DNA from: Macrotis lagotis
Taxonomy: Eukaryota > Chordata > Mammalia > Peramelemorphia > Peramelidae
Assembly (NCBI RefSeq): GCF_037893015.1
Contig: NC_133658.1
Span: 282,527,869 to 282,591,868 of the forward strand
Direction: 5' to 3'
DNA: 64,000 nucleotides
Below the pieces are notes generated by a model. That model was not told the origin of the DNA, searched no databases, and worked only from the letters and a program-made list of their open reading frames with translations. The stretch's first letter is position 1. Every line of letters begins with the position of its first letter. Shown here piece after piece: positions 22,603 to 31,899 of this stretch. The translations under genes were made by a program, and so were the position numbers.

Positions 22603-22812
22603 CATAGAGTCTTGAGTCTGAAGTCAAGAAGACCTAAGTTCAAATGCAGTCTTAGAAAATTCACTTGTGACCTGTTTGCCAATGTTTCCTTATCTGTTAA
22701 ATGGGAATAATAATAGTATCCACCTCCCAGCATTGTTGTGAGGATCAAATGAGATAATAATTACAAACTGCAGTACCTGGAACATTGTGAGCACAATATG
22801 AATAACATTAGC
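22603..22812 (+). mobile_element. MIR inserted in L3/CR1
   Basis: gaagacctaagttcaaatgc, then ccttatctgttaaatggga, ataataatagtatccacctc, ttgttgtgaggatcaaatga, ending in gtgagcacaatatgaataac: a nearly full MIR. Confidence 0.85.
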
Positions 22813-23065
22813 TATTTGAAGTGCTGTCTTAAGGAGAAAAGATTAGACTTATTCTGATTGGCCACAGCAGCTAGAAGTTGGAGCAACATCTGGAAACTAA
22901 AGAGATAGGTTTCACTTAGATGAAATGAAAAGGTTCTGGCAATTAGGGCCATGGCAAAGTAGAGTGTGCTGCCCTAGCAGGTAATGGGTTTGTTTCTTGC
23001 CCTGGAGGTTTTCAAGTAGAAGGTGAAGGACCATTTATTAGGGATGTCAGAGAAGAAATGGATTC
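22813..23065 (+). mobile_element. L3/CR1 3' region, middle part
   Basis: aagattagacttattctgat, tagaagttggagcaacatct, gtgtgctgccctagcaggta and ccctggaggttttcaagtag appear in CR1 order, then stop at the family A insertion. Confidence 0.75.
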
Positions 23066-23227
23066 CTTTTTTTGTTTGTTTTTTAGTTTTTTCGAAAGGC
23101 AATGGGGTTAAGTGGCTTGCCCAAGGCCACACAGCTAGGTAATTATTAAGTGTCTGAGGTCAGATTTGAACTCAGGTACTCCTGACTCCAGGGCGGGTGC
23201 TCTATCTACTGCGCCACCTAGCCGCCC
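23066..23227 (-). mobile_element. Family A SINE in L3/CR1, perfect TSD
   Basis: Antisense copy with head ctactgcgccacctagccgc. The 13-bp TSD aagaaatggattc is perfect at 23053-23065 and 23228-23240. Retained CpGs (gcgcc, agccgccc) suggest relative youth. Confidence 0.95.
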
Positions 23228-23302
23228 AAGAAATGGATTCTTGTGTGGACTGATCTAGATAACCTCTGAGGTCCTTTCCAACCCTGAGAATGAGAGATTC
23301 TG
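23228..23302 (+). mobile_element. L3/CR1 3' terminus
   Basis: tggactgatctagataacct, then ctgaggtcctttccaaccct, then gagattctgt: the CR1/L3 end motif. Confidence 0.75.
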
Positions 23303-23311
23303 TAAATTCAC

Positions 23312-23590
23312 GTTTTTAAAACAGATTTTATTTCTTTTTTTAAATTAAATTTTATTTTCATAACTGCCTTCTTTCTCTCTCACCCACCAGCTAATGTGAG
23401 AAAGCAAGAAAAACAAAACCCTCATTGCAAACACATATACTTAAGCAAAACAAAATAGACACTGGCCATGTCTAGGAAAAAATATGTCTCAGTTTGTTCT
23501 CTGAGAGTCTGTCACCTCTCTATCAGGAAGTGGGTAACATGTTTCATTTTGAGTCCTCTGGAATTGTGGTTGGCTGTTGAAATAGATATA
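23312..23590 (-). mobile_element. L1 3' end, distinct subfamily
   Basis: Reversed, the element ends in a poly-A seen here as ttttattttcataactgcc. Inside are gtctaggaaaaaatatgtct and ttttgagtcctctggaattg, the 3' UTR order of another marsupial L1 type. Confidence 0.65.
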
Positions 23591-23849
23591 TTATATTAAA
23601 ACCAGAGAATTCTACTTTCCAAAGGATAGTATTTATTCTGTAATTGTGCCTGTGTATACAGAACATGATTTTTGTCTCCTGTCTATTTGAAGAATTCTTT
23701 GATAGAACCATTAAAGATTTAGGGGTGAGGGTAGGAGGCAATATCATGGTCAGAACTGTGTTTTAGGCATATTAGGAACTATATGGATTTGACTCAAGAC
23801 CAAGAGATTCAAATCTTAAAGAAAAAGACTGTGAGATCAATCTTTCCCA

Positions 23850-24000
23850 AAGGATTAGAACTTAGAGATCATTAGACTAATTCTCTCATTTTATAGATAG
23901 GTAAAATGAAGCCCAGTGAAGGGCAGAAAAGGGATCAAGGTCACTTAGGTAGTTTATCATAAACTTCCAAAATTGAGATTTGAATCCACACTTCTTTCCC
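23850..24000 (-). mobile_element. MIR, antisense
   Basis: ctcattttatagataggtaa, then gatcaaggtcacttaggtag, then gagatttgaatccacac. Confidence 0.7.
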
Positions 24001-24294
24001 TGAGTGGAATTTATTCCTTAATTAATTTTGATAAATGGGAATATCTCTGTCTTAAAGAGTACCTTGAGTTACCAGAATTGAAGAAGGAATTCCTATCTCT
24101 AATTCTCAGCCAGTTCCCAGGTTCCTGTCCCTCTCCTTGGGAAACATGGGAATAAATCCTAGCTGCTGGTTGGGTCCCTGAAGATAATGGTTAAGGGGGA
24201 ATAATGTTCAGGGGGGACATGGACATATCTGACCCATGTCAGAAAGTGACCTAGATCTACTGTGGTCCTTGGACTGAGCTGGAAAATCACTGTT

Positions 24295-24351
24295 TATTAA
24301 TTAATATTATCATATATTATATAATATATAATAATAAAATATTAATTAATA
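24295..24351. repeat. AT-only nested inverted repeat (hairpin/cruciform candidate)
   Basis: Perfect 14-bp arms tattaattaatatt (24295-24308) and aatattaattaata (24338-24351) enclose a further perfect 18-bp palindrome, atatattatataatatat (24312-24329). The 57 bp contain a single C. Confidence 0.9.
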
Positions 24352-24474
24352 GCAATTTTTATTAAGGTTATGTTTATCTAGGAAGACCCTGAATCCCCAA
24401 AGCAGTCCAATTCATCTTTCAAAAGGGTCAGATGGACCTTAACAAGGAAAGTCTGCTTGTTTAGTTATCTATTT

Positions 24475-24532
24475 TATATATATATGTGTGTGTGTGTGTG
24501 TGTATGTGTATCTGTGTGTGTATGTGTTATTT
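24475..24532. repeat. TA/TG microsatellite
   Basis: atatatatgtgtgtg-type run with tatg and tctg interruptions. The adjacent plus-strand frame is Cys/Val low complexity. Confidence 0.93.
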
Positions 24533-24867
24533 TATAGCTAGTATATGTTGCATCCATTATGAGTGTATGTTGTGTATCAGTACTATTGTCTTGTGCATCT
24601 CTTGTTTTATATCTGTCTTATATATGTGTTGTATTGAATTCTATCTCTCTAACTCTATATATCTGTGGGGGATATAGATGGAATTCTCCATTTCTCCCTT
24701 CAGACCCCGGGGGGGGGTAATTTTAGACATAAGGAATACTGAGAGCAAAACAATGGGAAGATGAGAATATAAGAGATGTTCAGGAAGAATGAATATACTG
24801 TTTGCCTGCTTTATCAGCAGGTTCAAAAGTGGGGTAGTGGAGATAAGGCTGGGAAGGTACTTTGCTG

Positions 24868-25335
24868 TGGTTCATCCTAGGGTTTTTGAAGAGGTCCAAT
24901 GACATCATAGGGAGATATCTTGACCTTTGCTTCAACTGAATTTAAGTGAGCGAGAGCTGTAAAAACTCATCTGCCTCACTCTCTCCCAGAGTCATTGAAG
25001 TCCAATGGCAAGATAAAAGTCAGGACAACTGGCTATGACCCAGGATGAAGTAGATGACCTTGACATCTGACCAAACTCTACTGTGCTTGCTTCAGTCACC
25101 ATTATAGTTATTTGAACAAATTATTTTCATTCACCACCATATTCATATTCCACCAGGAGGATGTCTTCACAAGCTTGGAGTAGACATCTTCCTAATTCAC
25201 TGCTGGTTTGAGGTCTGTTGGTTACCTCCAACCTGATTTAGCCCATCTGCCAAGATGGTTTTATCAGAATGTGATCACTGCACATACTACAGCTTCTTGG
25301 AGCCATTGGTAAGCACTGGGTGCCAGGTGGTCACC
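24868..25335 (-). mobile_element. Family C LINE-like repeat
   Basis: On the plus strand: tttttgaagaggtccaatga, agtccaatggcaagataaa, gtcttcacaagcttggagta, ctgccaagatggttttatca. It parallels the repeat at 47.5-48.1 kb. Its end is the same as the tail of family B SINEs, so I infer it is the 3' part of their partner LINE, read on the minus strand. Confidence 0.65.
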
Positions 25336-25489
25336 AAAGACGGATGAGCAGCCCTAAAAAGACTGGGCAAGCCTTCACATCAGAGATGCTAGTCCTTATG
25401 AACCTTTCCTACACTTTCCTATAGTAGGTAGAGACCAGGTTAAGGGAGACCTTGACATAACATACTGAGGATTCACAAAAGCACAAAAT

Positions 25490-25768
25490 TTGAGAGTAGG
25501 AAAGGATCATGACCATTTAGTACAGTTCATCCATGAAGGGACTCCCCACTATATCATATTTGCAATTGGCTATACAACCATTTGTGAATCCCTCTGAAAA
25601 GGAGGAATCCACAACTTCAGAGCTACATTGGGGTAACTCTAATTACTAGGGAGTTTTTCCTTGACATCAAGAGTCAATTTGCCTCTTTGCAACTTTGCCT
25701 CCCTCATTGCTCTGAGTTCTGCTCTCTGGGGACAGAAAAACCAAGTCTCATCCCTCATGACTGCCCTT
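25490..25768 (-). mobile_element. L3/CR1 antisense, left part
   Basis: ttagtacagttcatccatga, ctctaattactagggagttt, gagttctgctctctgggg and gcccttcaaatatgtcag follow the reversed CR1/L3 3' region. Confidence 0.6.
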
Positions 25769-25860
25769 CAAATATGTCAGTCAATCAATCAATTAAAAAG
25801 CATTTATTAAGCTCTTATTGTGTGTCTGGCACAATCCTGAGTGACAGGGATTCCAAAAAA
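25769..25860 (+). repeat. Ancient dispersed repeat inserted in L3/CR1
   Basis: tcaatcaatcaattaaaaag, then catttattaagctcttattg and tctggcacaatcctgagtg interrupt the reversed CR1. Confidence 0.65.
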
Positions 25861-26360
25861 ATCTATTATTATATTTCCTTCTCTTAAGTCTCCCTTCTTC
25901 AGGCTAAATCTCCCCTCCCCCTTCCCTTTAGTCAATCCTCATATGACATGGGACCAAAGTCCTTCATCATGGATACTCTCCAGTATTCCAATGCTTTCCT
26001 TAAACTGTAATGCCTAGAGATGTATACAGTACTCCAGATGAGTTCTGAGGAGGGCAGAGTACCCACAGAGACATTCATCTCCCTTCTGCTGTTAGCTACC
26101 CCCCCCCAAGATCTGTAGCCCAAGATCATATTAACTCTCTTGGCTCCTGTAATCACCCTCTTGATTCAGTTTAGGATCCACATAAATCACAGACTTTTTT
26201 CAGAACAACTGCTGTCCAATCCATCTAGTGAAGTTGAATTTTTATTCTGAAGTGAAAGGCTATATACATCTCCTTCAATTTCATATGATTAGTGTCACAT
26301 CATGCTCCAGCCTATGAAGATTATTTAGGGTCCTCACTCTGTTGATCAGACTTTTAGCTA
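25861..26360 (-). mobile_element. L3/CR1 antisense, right part
   Basis: cttcttcaggctaaatctcc, tcaatcctcatatgacatgg, atggatactctccagtattc, cagtactccagatgagttct and agcccaagatcatattaact lie in the reversed CR1/L3 order. The 74-codon minus-strand frame across it belongs to this decayed element. Confidence 0.75.
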
Positions 26361-26369
26361 ACATTTGTC

Positions 26370-26560
26370 TATACTCTAAGGAAAGCCATGGCTGGGAAGC
26401 AGGAGAGTGATGTGATCAGAGGTATTCATTTAAGATGGATGATCATTCTGGAAATGAATTCGGGTGGCAGGTGTGTTGGAGACAGGATTGTACTGGAAAT
26501 TGAAGAAGGAATAAGAGGGAGATCTTGAGGGAAGAATCAGCTTTAAAAAGGGGGATCCAG
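26370..26560 (+). repeat. Ancient dispersed repeat, inner part
   Basis: gctgggaagcaggagagtga, then tgtgatcagaggtattcatt and gatcattctggaaatgaatt recall the terminal portion of the repeat near 9.8 kb. Confidence 0.4.
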
Positions 26561-26569
26561 GTTTAGTTA

Positions 26570-27240
26570 GTCTCTCATTATGCCCCCTCCCCAATTCCTT
26601 GCTTCTGCTTTGCTTGAAAAGAAAGTATTTTCATTGGGGAAAGAGGCATGTGTGGGGGAGCTACAAGACTGTGGGTGCATCCATGTGTGTTCATGCTTGC
26701 TCCACTAATTACACCCCCATCCCATGTCATCATTCAGCCCTCCCCAACTTTCCCCACATCAAAGGCTCAGTGTCTCATAAGTCCAGAGAGAAAGTTTCAG
26801 AGCCTTGGGCCATTAGGCTTGGGAGGAAAAATGAGAAAAGTCAAGAGCTAAGAAACTGGGCAACAGAGAAGTTCAGCTCTTCTAGTGTGGTACAATAAAA
26901 AACAAACAAAAAACAAAAACCAAAACTCGCTGAATTTAGGGTCAGAGAAATTTTGTTCATCTCTCACAGCTCAATTTCCTCACCAGTAAAATGAGAGGGT
27001 TGGCCTCAGCCTCTAGGGTCCTTTTTAGCTTTAAATCTGTGGTCTACATTTAAAAAAAAAATTAGATCTCTTAAAGTTTTCTAGCACCAACCCACCCATC
27101 TCCCACCTTTTTTCTATGACAACCCTTCTATATCATTTACTTTGTTTTCCTTTCAGGAATTTCCTTCTCTCCGTAACTCCTTTGGCCCCTTTTAGTTTCT
27201 CCTCCAGTCATTTATCGGTCTTTGCTCTAATTCCCTGGGA
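26570..27240. other. Mostly unassigned; MON1-type SINE near 26.95-27.05 kb
   Basis: A CORE-SINE tail is visible as aatttcctcaccagtaaaat and gttggcctcagcctctaggg. The two plus-strand frames at 26599-26898 overlap and show no domain. Confidence 0.4.
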
Positions 27241-27885
27241 GGCCAAGATTAAAGAATCACAGATCTAGAACTGAAAAAGCTTCAGGTCTCATCTAGGAAA
27301 TGGGGACAACATCCAGAAACTCAGATTCTTGCACTTCAATTTGTGCCCTGCCCCCATCCTTCCATCCCCTACCCCCACCTCCCCCCGGTCCAAAAGAGCA
27401 AGGTCCTGCTTCAGTTCCAGGGTCTTTCCCTGGGAGTCCTATCCTTCCTTTCTTCCTGAGAGCACAGAGACTGTAGCACCTGGGCTACCTTTTGAAGTCA
27501 GACCAAGAACCAGTCCTCTGCAAAACTGTAAAGACTTTGAAGTACCTAGACTGACCCTGAGTCCTCCCTGTCAGGAAGGAAGGGCCAACTCTTAGAGTTA
27601 GGTTTAGTCTTTTAGGATTGAATATATCCTCTTCCTAGGATGAGCTTGCATTTTTAAAAGAAATTAAATAGAACACTATTTAACTCAAAGAAATGAATCC
27701 CAATGACCCAGGAGAGTGCGGCAGGTAAATTAGCTTTCTTAATGCATAGCTTTCCATAAGCAATCCTAGTGCATCCAGAGACCTGTTTCAGTAATCTGAA
27801 AAATGGGATGAGGGATAAAATACAAATGAAGCAGGAATCATAAACCCTGCCCTTCACATGCTTACAAGGTAAGGGGCAATGTGAC
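27241..27885. other. Unassigned tract, no gene called
   Basis: An 88-codon plus-strand frame (27329-27595) is Pro/Ser-rich, and an 89-codon minus-strand frame (27654-27923) is Leu/Phe-rich. Neither has a motif I know. Confidence 0.35.
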
Positions 27886-27889
27886 AGTA

Positions 27890-28080
27890 AAAACATTAAA
27901 AGGAGCATTAGATTAAGAATCAAAGAATTCTAGGACAGACTCTTGTTTTGTGACCTGAGGACAGTAATTCCTCTCTAAATTTCAGTTTCCTCATTTGTAA
28001 GACAAAGAAGTTGACCCAGATGATCCCTTGAGGTCCTTTTCTGGCTCTGATACTATAAAATCTCTTCCAATTCTGACATT
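27890..28080 (+). mobile_element. MIR/MON1-type CORE-SINE
   Basis: ttttgtgacctgaggacagt, then aatttcagtttcctcatttg, then acccagatgatcccttgagg and ctggctctgatactat. Confidence 0.75.
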
Positions 28081-28184
28081 GTTGCAATTCACTTAGATAT
28101 ATGCATGAGTCAGGCTTTGAGACATTGCAGCAAGTGACATTCAGAGCATCAAATAACATCAAATAAGCTATGATGTGAGGCATT

Positions 28185-28375
28185 CTGGTCCATTGAAAAG
28201 GGGACTGTAATTGGAGTCTGAGGACTTGAGTCTGAATCTTGCCTTTCCACTTATCATCTCTGTGACCTAGGGCAAAGTCACTTCTTAGGATATGTTTTTT
28301 TCATCTGCAAAATTAAGAGTTTGGATGAGATGATCTCTGAGGTCCCTTCCAGGCCAAGATTTATGATCCTATAAA
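28185..28375 (+). mobile_element. MIR/MON1-type CORE-SINE
   Basis: ggactgtaattggagtctga, tgtgacctagggcaaagtca, tttttcatctgcaaaattaa, ggtcccttccaggccaagat: a second copy in the same orientation. Confidence 0.8.
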
Positions 28376-28379
28376 CTGA

Positions 28380-29330
28380 GTCTCTCTGTACTTATGGTAA
28401 AGAAGGCATTAGAATGGGGGTGGGGGGGTCCTTGGGGAAAGCTTCTTGGGGTGGGGATGAATTTGAGCTAGCTGTGGTCAAAGGTAAGACTTAGCTTAGT
28501 AGAGATTAGCCCTGGTAGAGGAAAGACTAAATCATATATGAGAGTGAGAGAGAATAGACTAGTTTTGTGAGAAGAGAAAGGCCTAGTCAAGAAAGAACAA
28601 GAGGTGAGGTTACTGTAATCTAGGGTTGGGTGAAGGGCCACAGGGGATAAAGAAGTTTCCCAAAAGCCCTGGGTCTTCTCAGTTATAAGAGGTCTGGGCT
28701 GGAGAAGAACCAAGTACCTTCAGTAACCTGAAAGATGTTGGCTTTCTCTCCTTCGAGGCTGGGAAACCTACTTGTACCCGGATCCGACTTGCAGAAAAAT
28801 CTGACTTTGGTTTAGGGGAGTCTCCGGCCACCCAGAACTTCTGTCTACAAGGGAGGGCCCAAGCTCCAGTCCCAGAGGGAAGGGACTCTAGGGGAAAACT
28901 CTCAGCCTGGAGATCAAAGGCATTGGAATCCAGTTGTTTAATTACAGAGCAGAGCAAATGAAAGCAAGGAGAAGCCATCTGTTTCTCAAACAGTGACAGT
29001 ACTGGGCAGCTTGACTTTCCCAGTTAGAAAAGGGGTGTGACTGGTCACACCCAAGGCTACAGTCCTTTCTCGGGCATAGAAATGCCCTTCACTGAGGGCC
29101 ATGTATTGGAGAGAAGTTCCCACAGGAAAGGCTGAGAATATCTTTACAACCCAAGCCCTGAAGTTCCTTTCACCCAAACAGGTTCTTTCCCCTTCTCTTA
29201 CTACCTCCAACCTGAACCAAACCTTCCTGGGAATACTAATATTCCTCCTTAACTTCCTGGCTCCAGTCTGTGTGTTAAAAAGCCCTTAATTAGATTAAAG
29301 CAGGGTCAGCTAGGGTTAGCCAAAGACCTT
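28380..29330. other. Repeat-poor, relatively GC-rich single-copy tract
   Basis: Holds a G-rich patch (28414-28456), several CpGs near 28.75-28.83 kb (ccttcgagg, acccggatccgac, tctccggcc) and a near-perfect 20-bp palindrome at 29033-29052. Three minus-strand frames of 74 to 99 codons overlap, without a known domain. The best regulatory candidate in the window, but unproven. Confidence 0.4.
29033..29052. promoter_or_regulatory. 20-bp inverted repeat with GGTGTGA half-sites
   Basis: gggtgtgac and gtcacaccc are perfect 9-bp arms with a 2-base spacer (tg). Each arm holds a GGTGTGA/TCACACC half-site like those bound by T-box factors, and CACCC boxes of the KLF type. Function is an inference only. 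Confidence 0.35.
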
Positions 29331-29599
29331 GAGGCCTTTTTGAACTTGACATACTTTAGTATGGGTAGATAATTATGTTTTATTCCCTTTCCCCTTCCCT
29401 GATATCTTGGGGAAACTTTTTTATTTTATTTTTTAAAACCCAGATCAGTCCTTGTTGAAGGAGGGGAAGGAGGATGAATCCAGAATCAGGGGGAATCCCT
29501 GAGGTGTGGTTGATGAGGGTGGTTGTGGGTTAAATCCTTTGGGGAAGAGTCTTTTGATTGTTGGAAGCTATAACCAGACATGGGGGAGTATTTCTTCAC

Positions 29600-29720
29600 A
29601 ATTCAATCAAAACATTAACCTCCTATTACATACCCTAGAGAATACAAAGATGAAAAAAATGCTTTCAAGGAGATTGTAGTCTAATATGAGGGAGATATTA
29701 TATACACAGAGAAGTATATT
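29600..29720 (+). repeat. Ancient dispersed repeat
   Basis: agagaatacaaagatgaaaa, then tcaaggagattgtagtctaa: the middle of the repeat also seen at 20.9 and 30.9 kb. Confidence 0.45.
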
Positions 29721-29736
29721 ATAAGAAAATACTATT

Positions 29737-29892
29737 GGGGTGGCTAGGTGACACAGTGGATAGAGCACTGGCCTTGGAGTCAGGAGTACCTGAGTTAGAA
29801 TTTGACCTCAGACACTTAATAATTATCTAGCTATGTGGCCTTGGACAAGTCACTTAACCCCATTGCCTTGAAAAAATCTAAAAAAAATGAAA
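29737..29892 (+). mobile_element. Family A SINE with 16-bp TSD
   Basis: Complete copy. The box-A-like part is tgacacagtggatagagc. The TSD is ataagaaaatactatt (29721-29736) against ataagaaaatattatt (29893-29908), 15 of 16 matching. Confidence 0.94.
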
Positions 29893-29909
29893 ATAAGAAA
29901 ATATTATTT

Positions 29910-30585
29910 AATCAGAGCAAAAGGGAGAAACAGAAAAAGTTCTCTAGGAAAATTTGGGATGACAAAGAAAACTTTCTTTTGGGAATTGGAGTTTAATAAA
30001 TGAGGGGCTGGTTCCAGGATCATGATGCAGAGATAAGAACCTGTGAATATGGGAGAATAGAGTCTGAAATTGTCTCTTCAACCTGTCTCTTCAAAGCAGA
30101 GCATTAGGGAGACATTTTGGTTGGGGCTTTTATAGAGCCAATGCCAAAGAGTGACCATCTTGAGATTAGGCAGCAGGGCCCCAGCTGGGACTTCTTGAGC
30201 AGAGAAGTTCATTTTGGGATCTGTTTATTCTTCATCTTTGGCTGTAATAGCATCCTTGGCAAGAGTTAGGCCAAATGTAATGGAAGCTGTATATTTGTTT
30301 TGTTGTTCTAAGGCCAGATCTGGAGCCTGGAGATTTGGTCTTAAAGAGACAGTCTTCTTCCCAATCCCCAATCTGCCTACCATTCCCCTTGTCCCTAATC
30401 TCCCCCAAATACTAGAAAACTAAGTTTTCCTAGAAGACTCATTCTGTCATCCCTCTCTTGTTTTAAGAATGACTCCTTTGTGAGCAACCTTACCAGAAAC
30501 CGCCCCCCCCAACATTGAATAATAGAATGGATTTTGTAGATAAAGAATCATCAACTCTTTTCTTTACTCTTCTACCTATCTCTAG
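29910..30585. other. Unassigned tract, no gene called
   Basis: No repeat with a clear terminus. A 69-codon plus-strand frame at 30214-30423 has no recognised motif. Confidence 0.35.
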
Positions 30586-30587
30586 TA

Positions 30588-30591
<4 letters not shown>

Positions 30592-30636
<45 letters not shown>

Positions 30637-30708
30637 TCTCCCTGTCTCTCTTTGTCTCTGTCTCTCTGTCTGTCTCTGTCTCTCTGTCTCTATCTCTGTC
30701 TCTCTCAT
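30592..30708. repeat. (CT)n microsatellite with CTGT variants
   Basis: About 20 perfect ct units, then tctctgtctctgtctg-type variants. The overlapping frames on both strands (Ser-Leu, Arg-Glu) are low complexity. Confidence 0.96.
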
Positions 30709-30839
30709 ATTCTTTTCCATCCTCACACCTTCCCTGATAATATTCCCCTTCCCTGAATGTTTGTACAAATTTTGTCCTTCCTTCAGAGTTCCTTTTCAAA
30801 GGATGGTCCCTTCCTAAGTTCAACAGTTAGGCTATAATA

Positions 30840-31160
30840 ATAACAAATATGTAGGAATTCAGTCAATCAACAAGTGCCTACTATATGCTGACTGTTGGGA
30901 ATACAAATGCAAAGAATGAAATCATTCTTACTCAGAGAAGGATATATTCTAATGGGGAGAGGAAACAAATACATACTTAATATATTCAATAAAAATATCT
31001 CCAAGGTTGTTAAATACAGGGTAGTTTCAGAGGAAGGGTACAAGAGGATGAAGAATCAGGAAAATTTTCATGTAGAAGATGGTGCTCAAGGTGCATCTTA
31101 AAGGAAGACAGAGACTCTTATGAAGCTGAAGTGAGGAGTGAGTACATTCCTGACCTGAAG
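30840..31160 (+). repeat. Ancient dispersed repeat
   Basis: tcaacaagtgcctactatat, ggaatacaaatgcaaagaat, gatatattctaatggggaga, then the inner purine-rich part, ctcaaggtgcatcttaaagg. Confidence 0.5.
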
Positions 31161-31189
31161 TATAATCAGTTCAAAGGCCCTTACATGTT

Positions 31190-31360
31190 TACAAAGCACT
31201 TTCCACCCCACAGCTTTAGAGGAAGGTAATATATTTGTCTCTCCCATTTTACTTATAAAGAAACTGAGGTCCAAAGAAATAGGGAATTGCCATGCTCTTG
31301 AGAACTACATCCTTAAAGAAGTAATGTAACATGCCTAGGTTCAAATAGTTATAAGGAGGG
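31190..31360 (-). mobile_element. MIR remnant, antisense
   Basis: caaagcactttccacccca, then tctcccattttacttataaa, gaaactgaggtccaaagaaa. It ends in unclear sequence. Confidence 0.5.
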
Positions 31361-31715
31361 TTTTCAGACTTGGGTCCATTGACTTTAAACTTAGAATTCT
31401 TTGAAGTTTTAAGAGTATTTCTTTCTCTTCTGATTCCTCTATCTTCACCAGGAACATCCTTAGAATTCTGGTATGTCTGGAAGGGGACTGATCCTTTCCT
31501 CAAATCTGAGTTCCCCTATCATTTCCATGAACTTACACAGATCTCTCTCTTGCTTTCTTTCCAGGGGCCTTCCAGGGGCAATGTGAACTACTCTTTGGGA
31601 CAATCAGAAGAATGCTATGGCTGTCTAATCTCAGAGCTAGAAGAAACTATAGTTATTCTGAGCCCCAGGGGAATCTACCTACTGCCTGAACAGGTCATTT
31701 CAGTAATTGGAAAGT
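31361..31715. other. Unassigned, with a 129-codon plus-strand frame
   Basis: The frame at 31370-31759 runs into the SINE that follows and encodes no recognisable domain. I treat it as chance, though it is one of the longer frames here. Confidence 0.3.
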
Positions 31716-31731
31716 TCAGAAGTACAGACAC

Positions 31732-31887
31732 AGCGGCGGCTAGGTGGCGCAGTGAATAGAGCACTGGCCCTGGAGTCAGGAGTACCTGAGTTCAAATCTG
31801 ATCTCAGACACTTAATAGTTACCTAGCTGTGTGGCCTTGGGCAAGCCACTTAACCCCATTGCCTTGCAAAAACCTAAAAAACAAAAT
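31732..31887 (+). mobile_element. Family A SINE, CpG-rich, perfect TSD
   Basis: Starts gcggcggctaggtggcgcag, so the head CpGs are mostly kept. Box B is gagttcaaatc, with the full core. The perfect 12-bp TSD aagtacagacac lies at 31720-31731 and 31888-31899. One of the youngest copies in the window. Confidence 0.96.
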
Positions 31888-31899
31888 AAGTACAGACAC

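Noticed and set aside
30490..30823. Overlapping frames of 83-100 codons on both strands
   Set aside because: They translate a (CT)n tract into Ser-Leu and Arg-Glu repeats. Low complexity, no gene.
31370..31759. 129-codon plus-strand frame
   Set aside because: No recognisable domain, and it ends inside a family A SINE. Its length is within chance for 64 kb.
31732..31887. Possible tRNA gene
   Set aside because: The A- and B-box-like motifs belong to the tRNA-derived head of a SINE. No cloverleaf with an acceptor stem is present.
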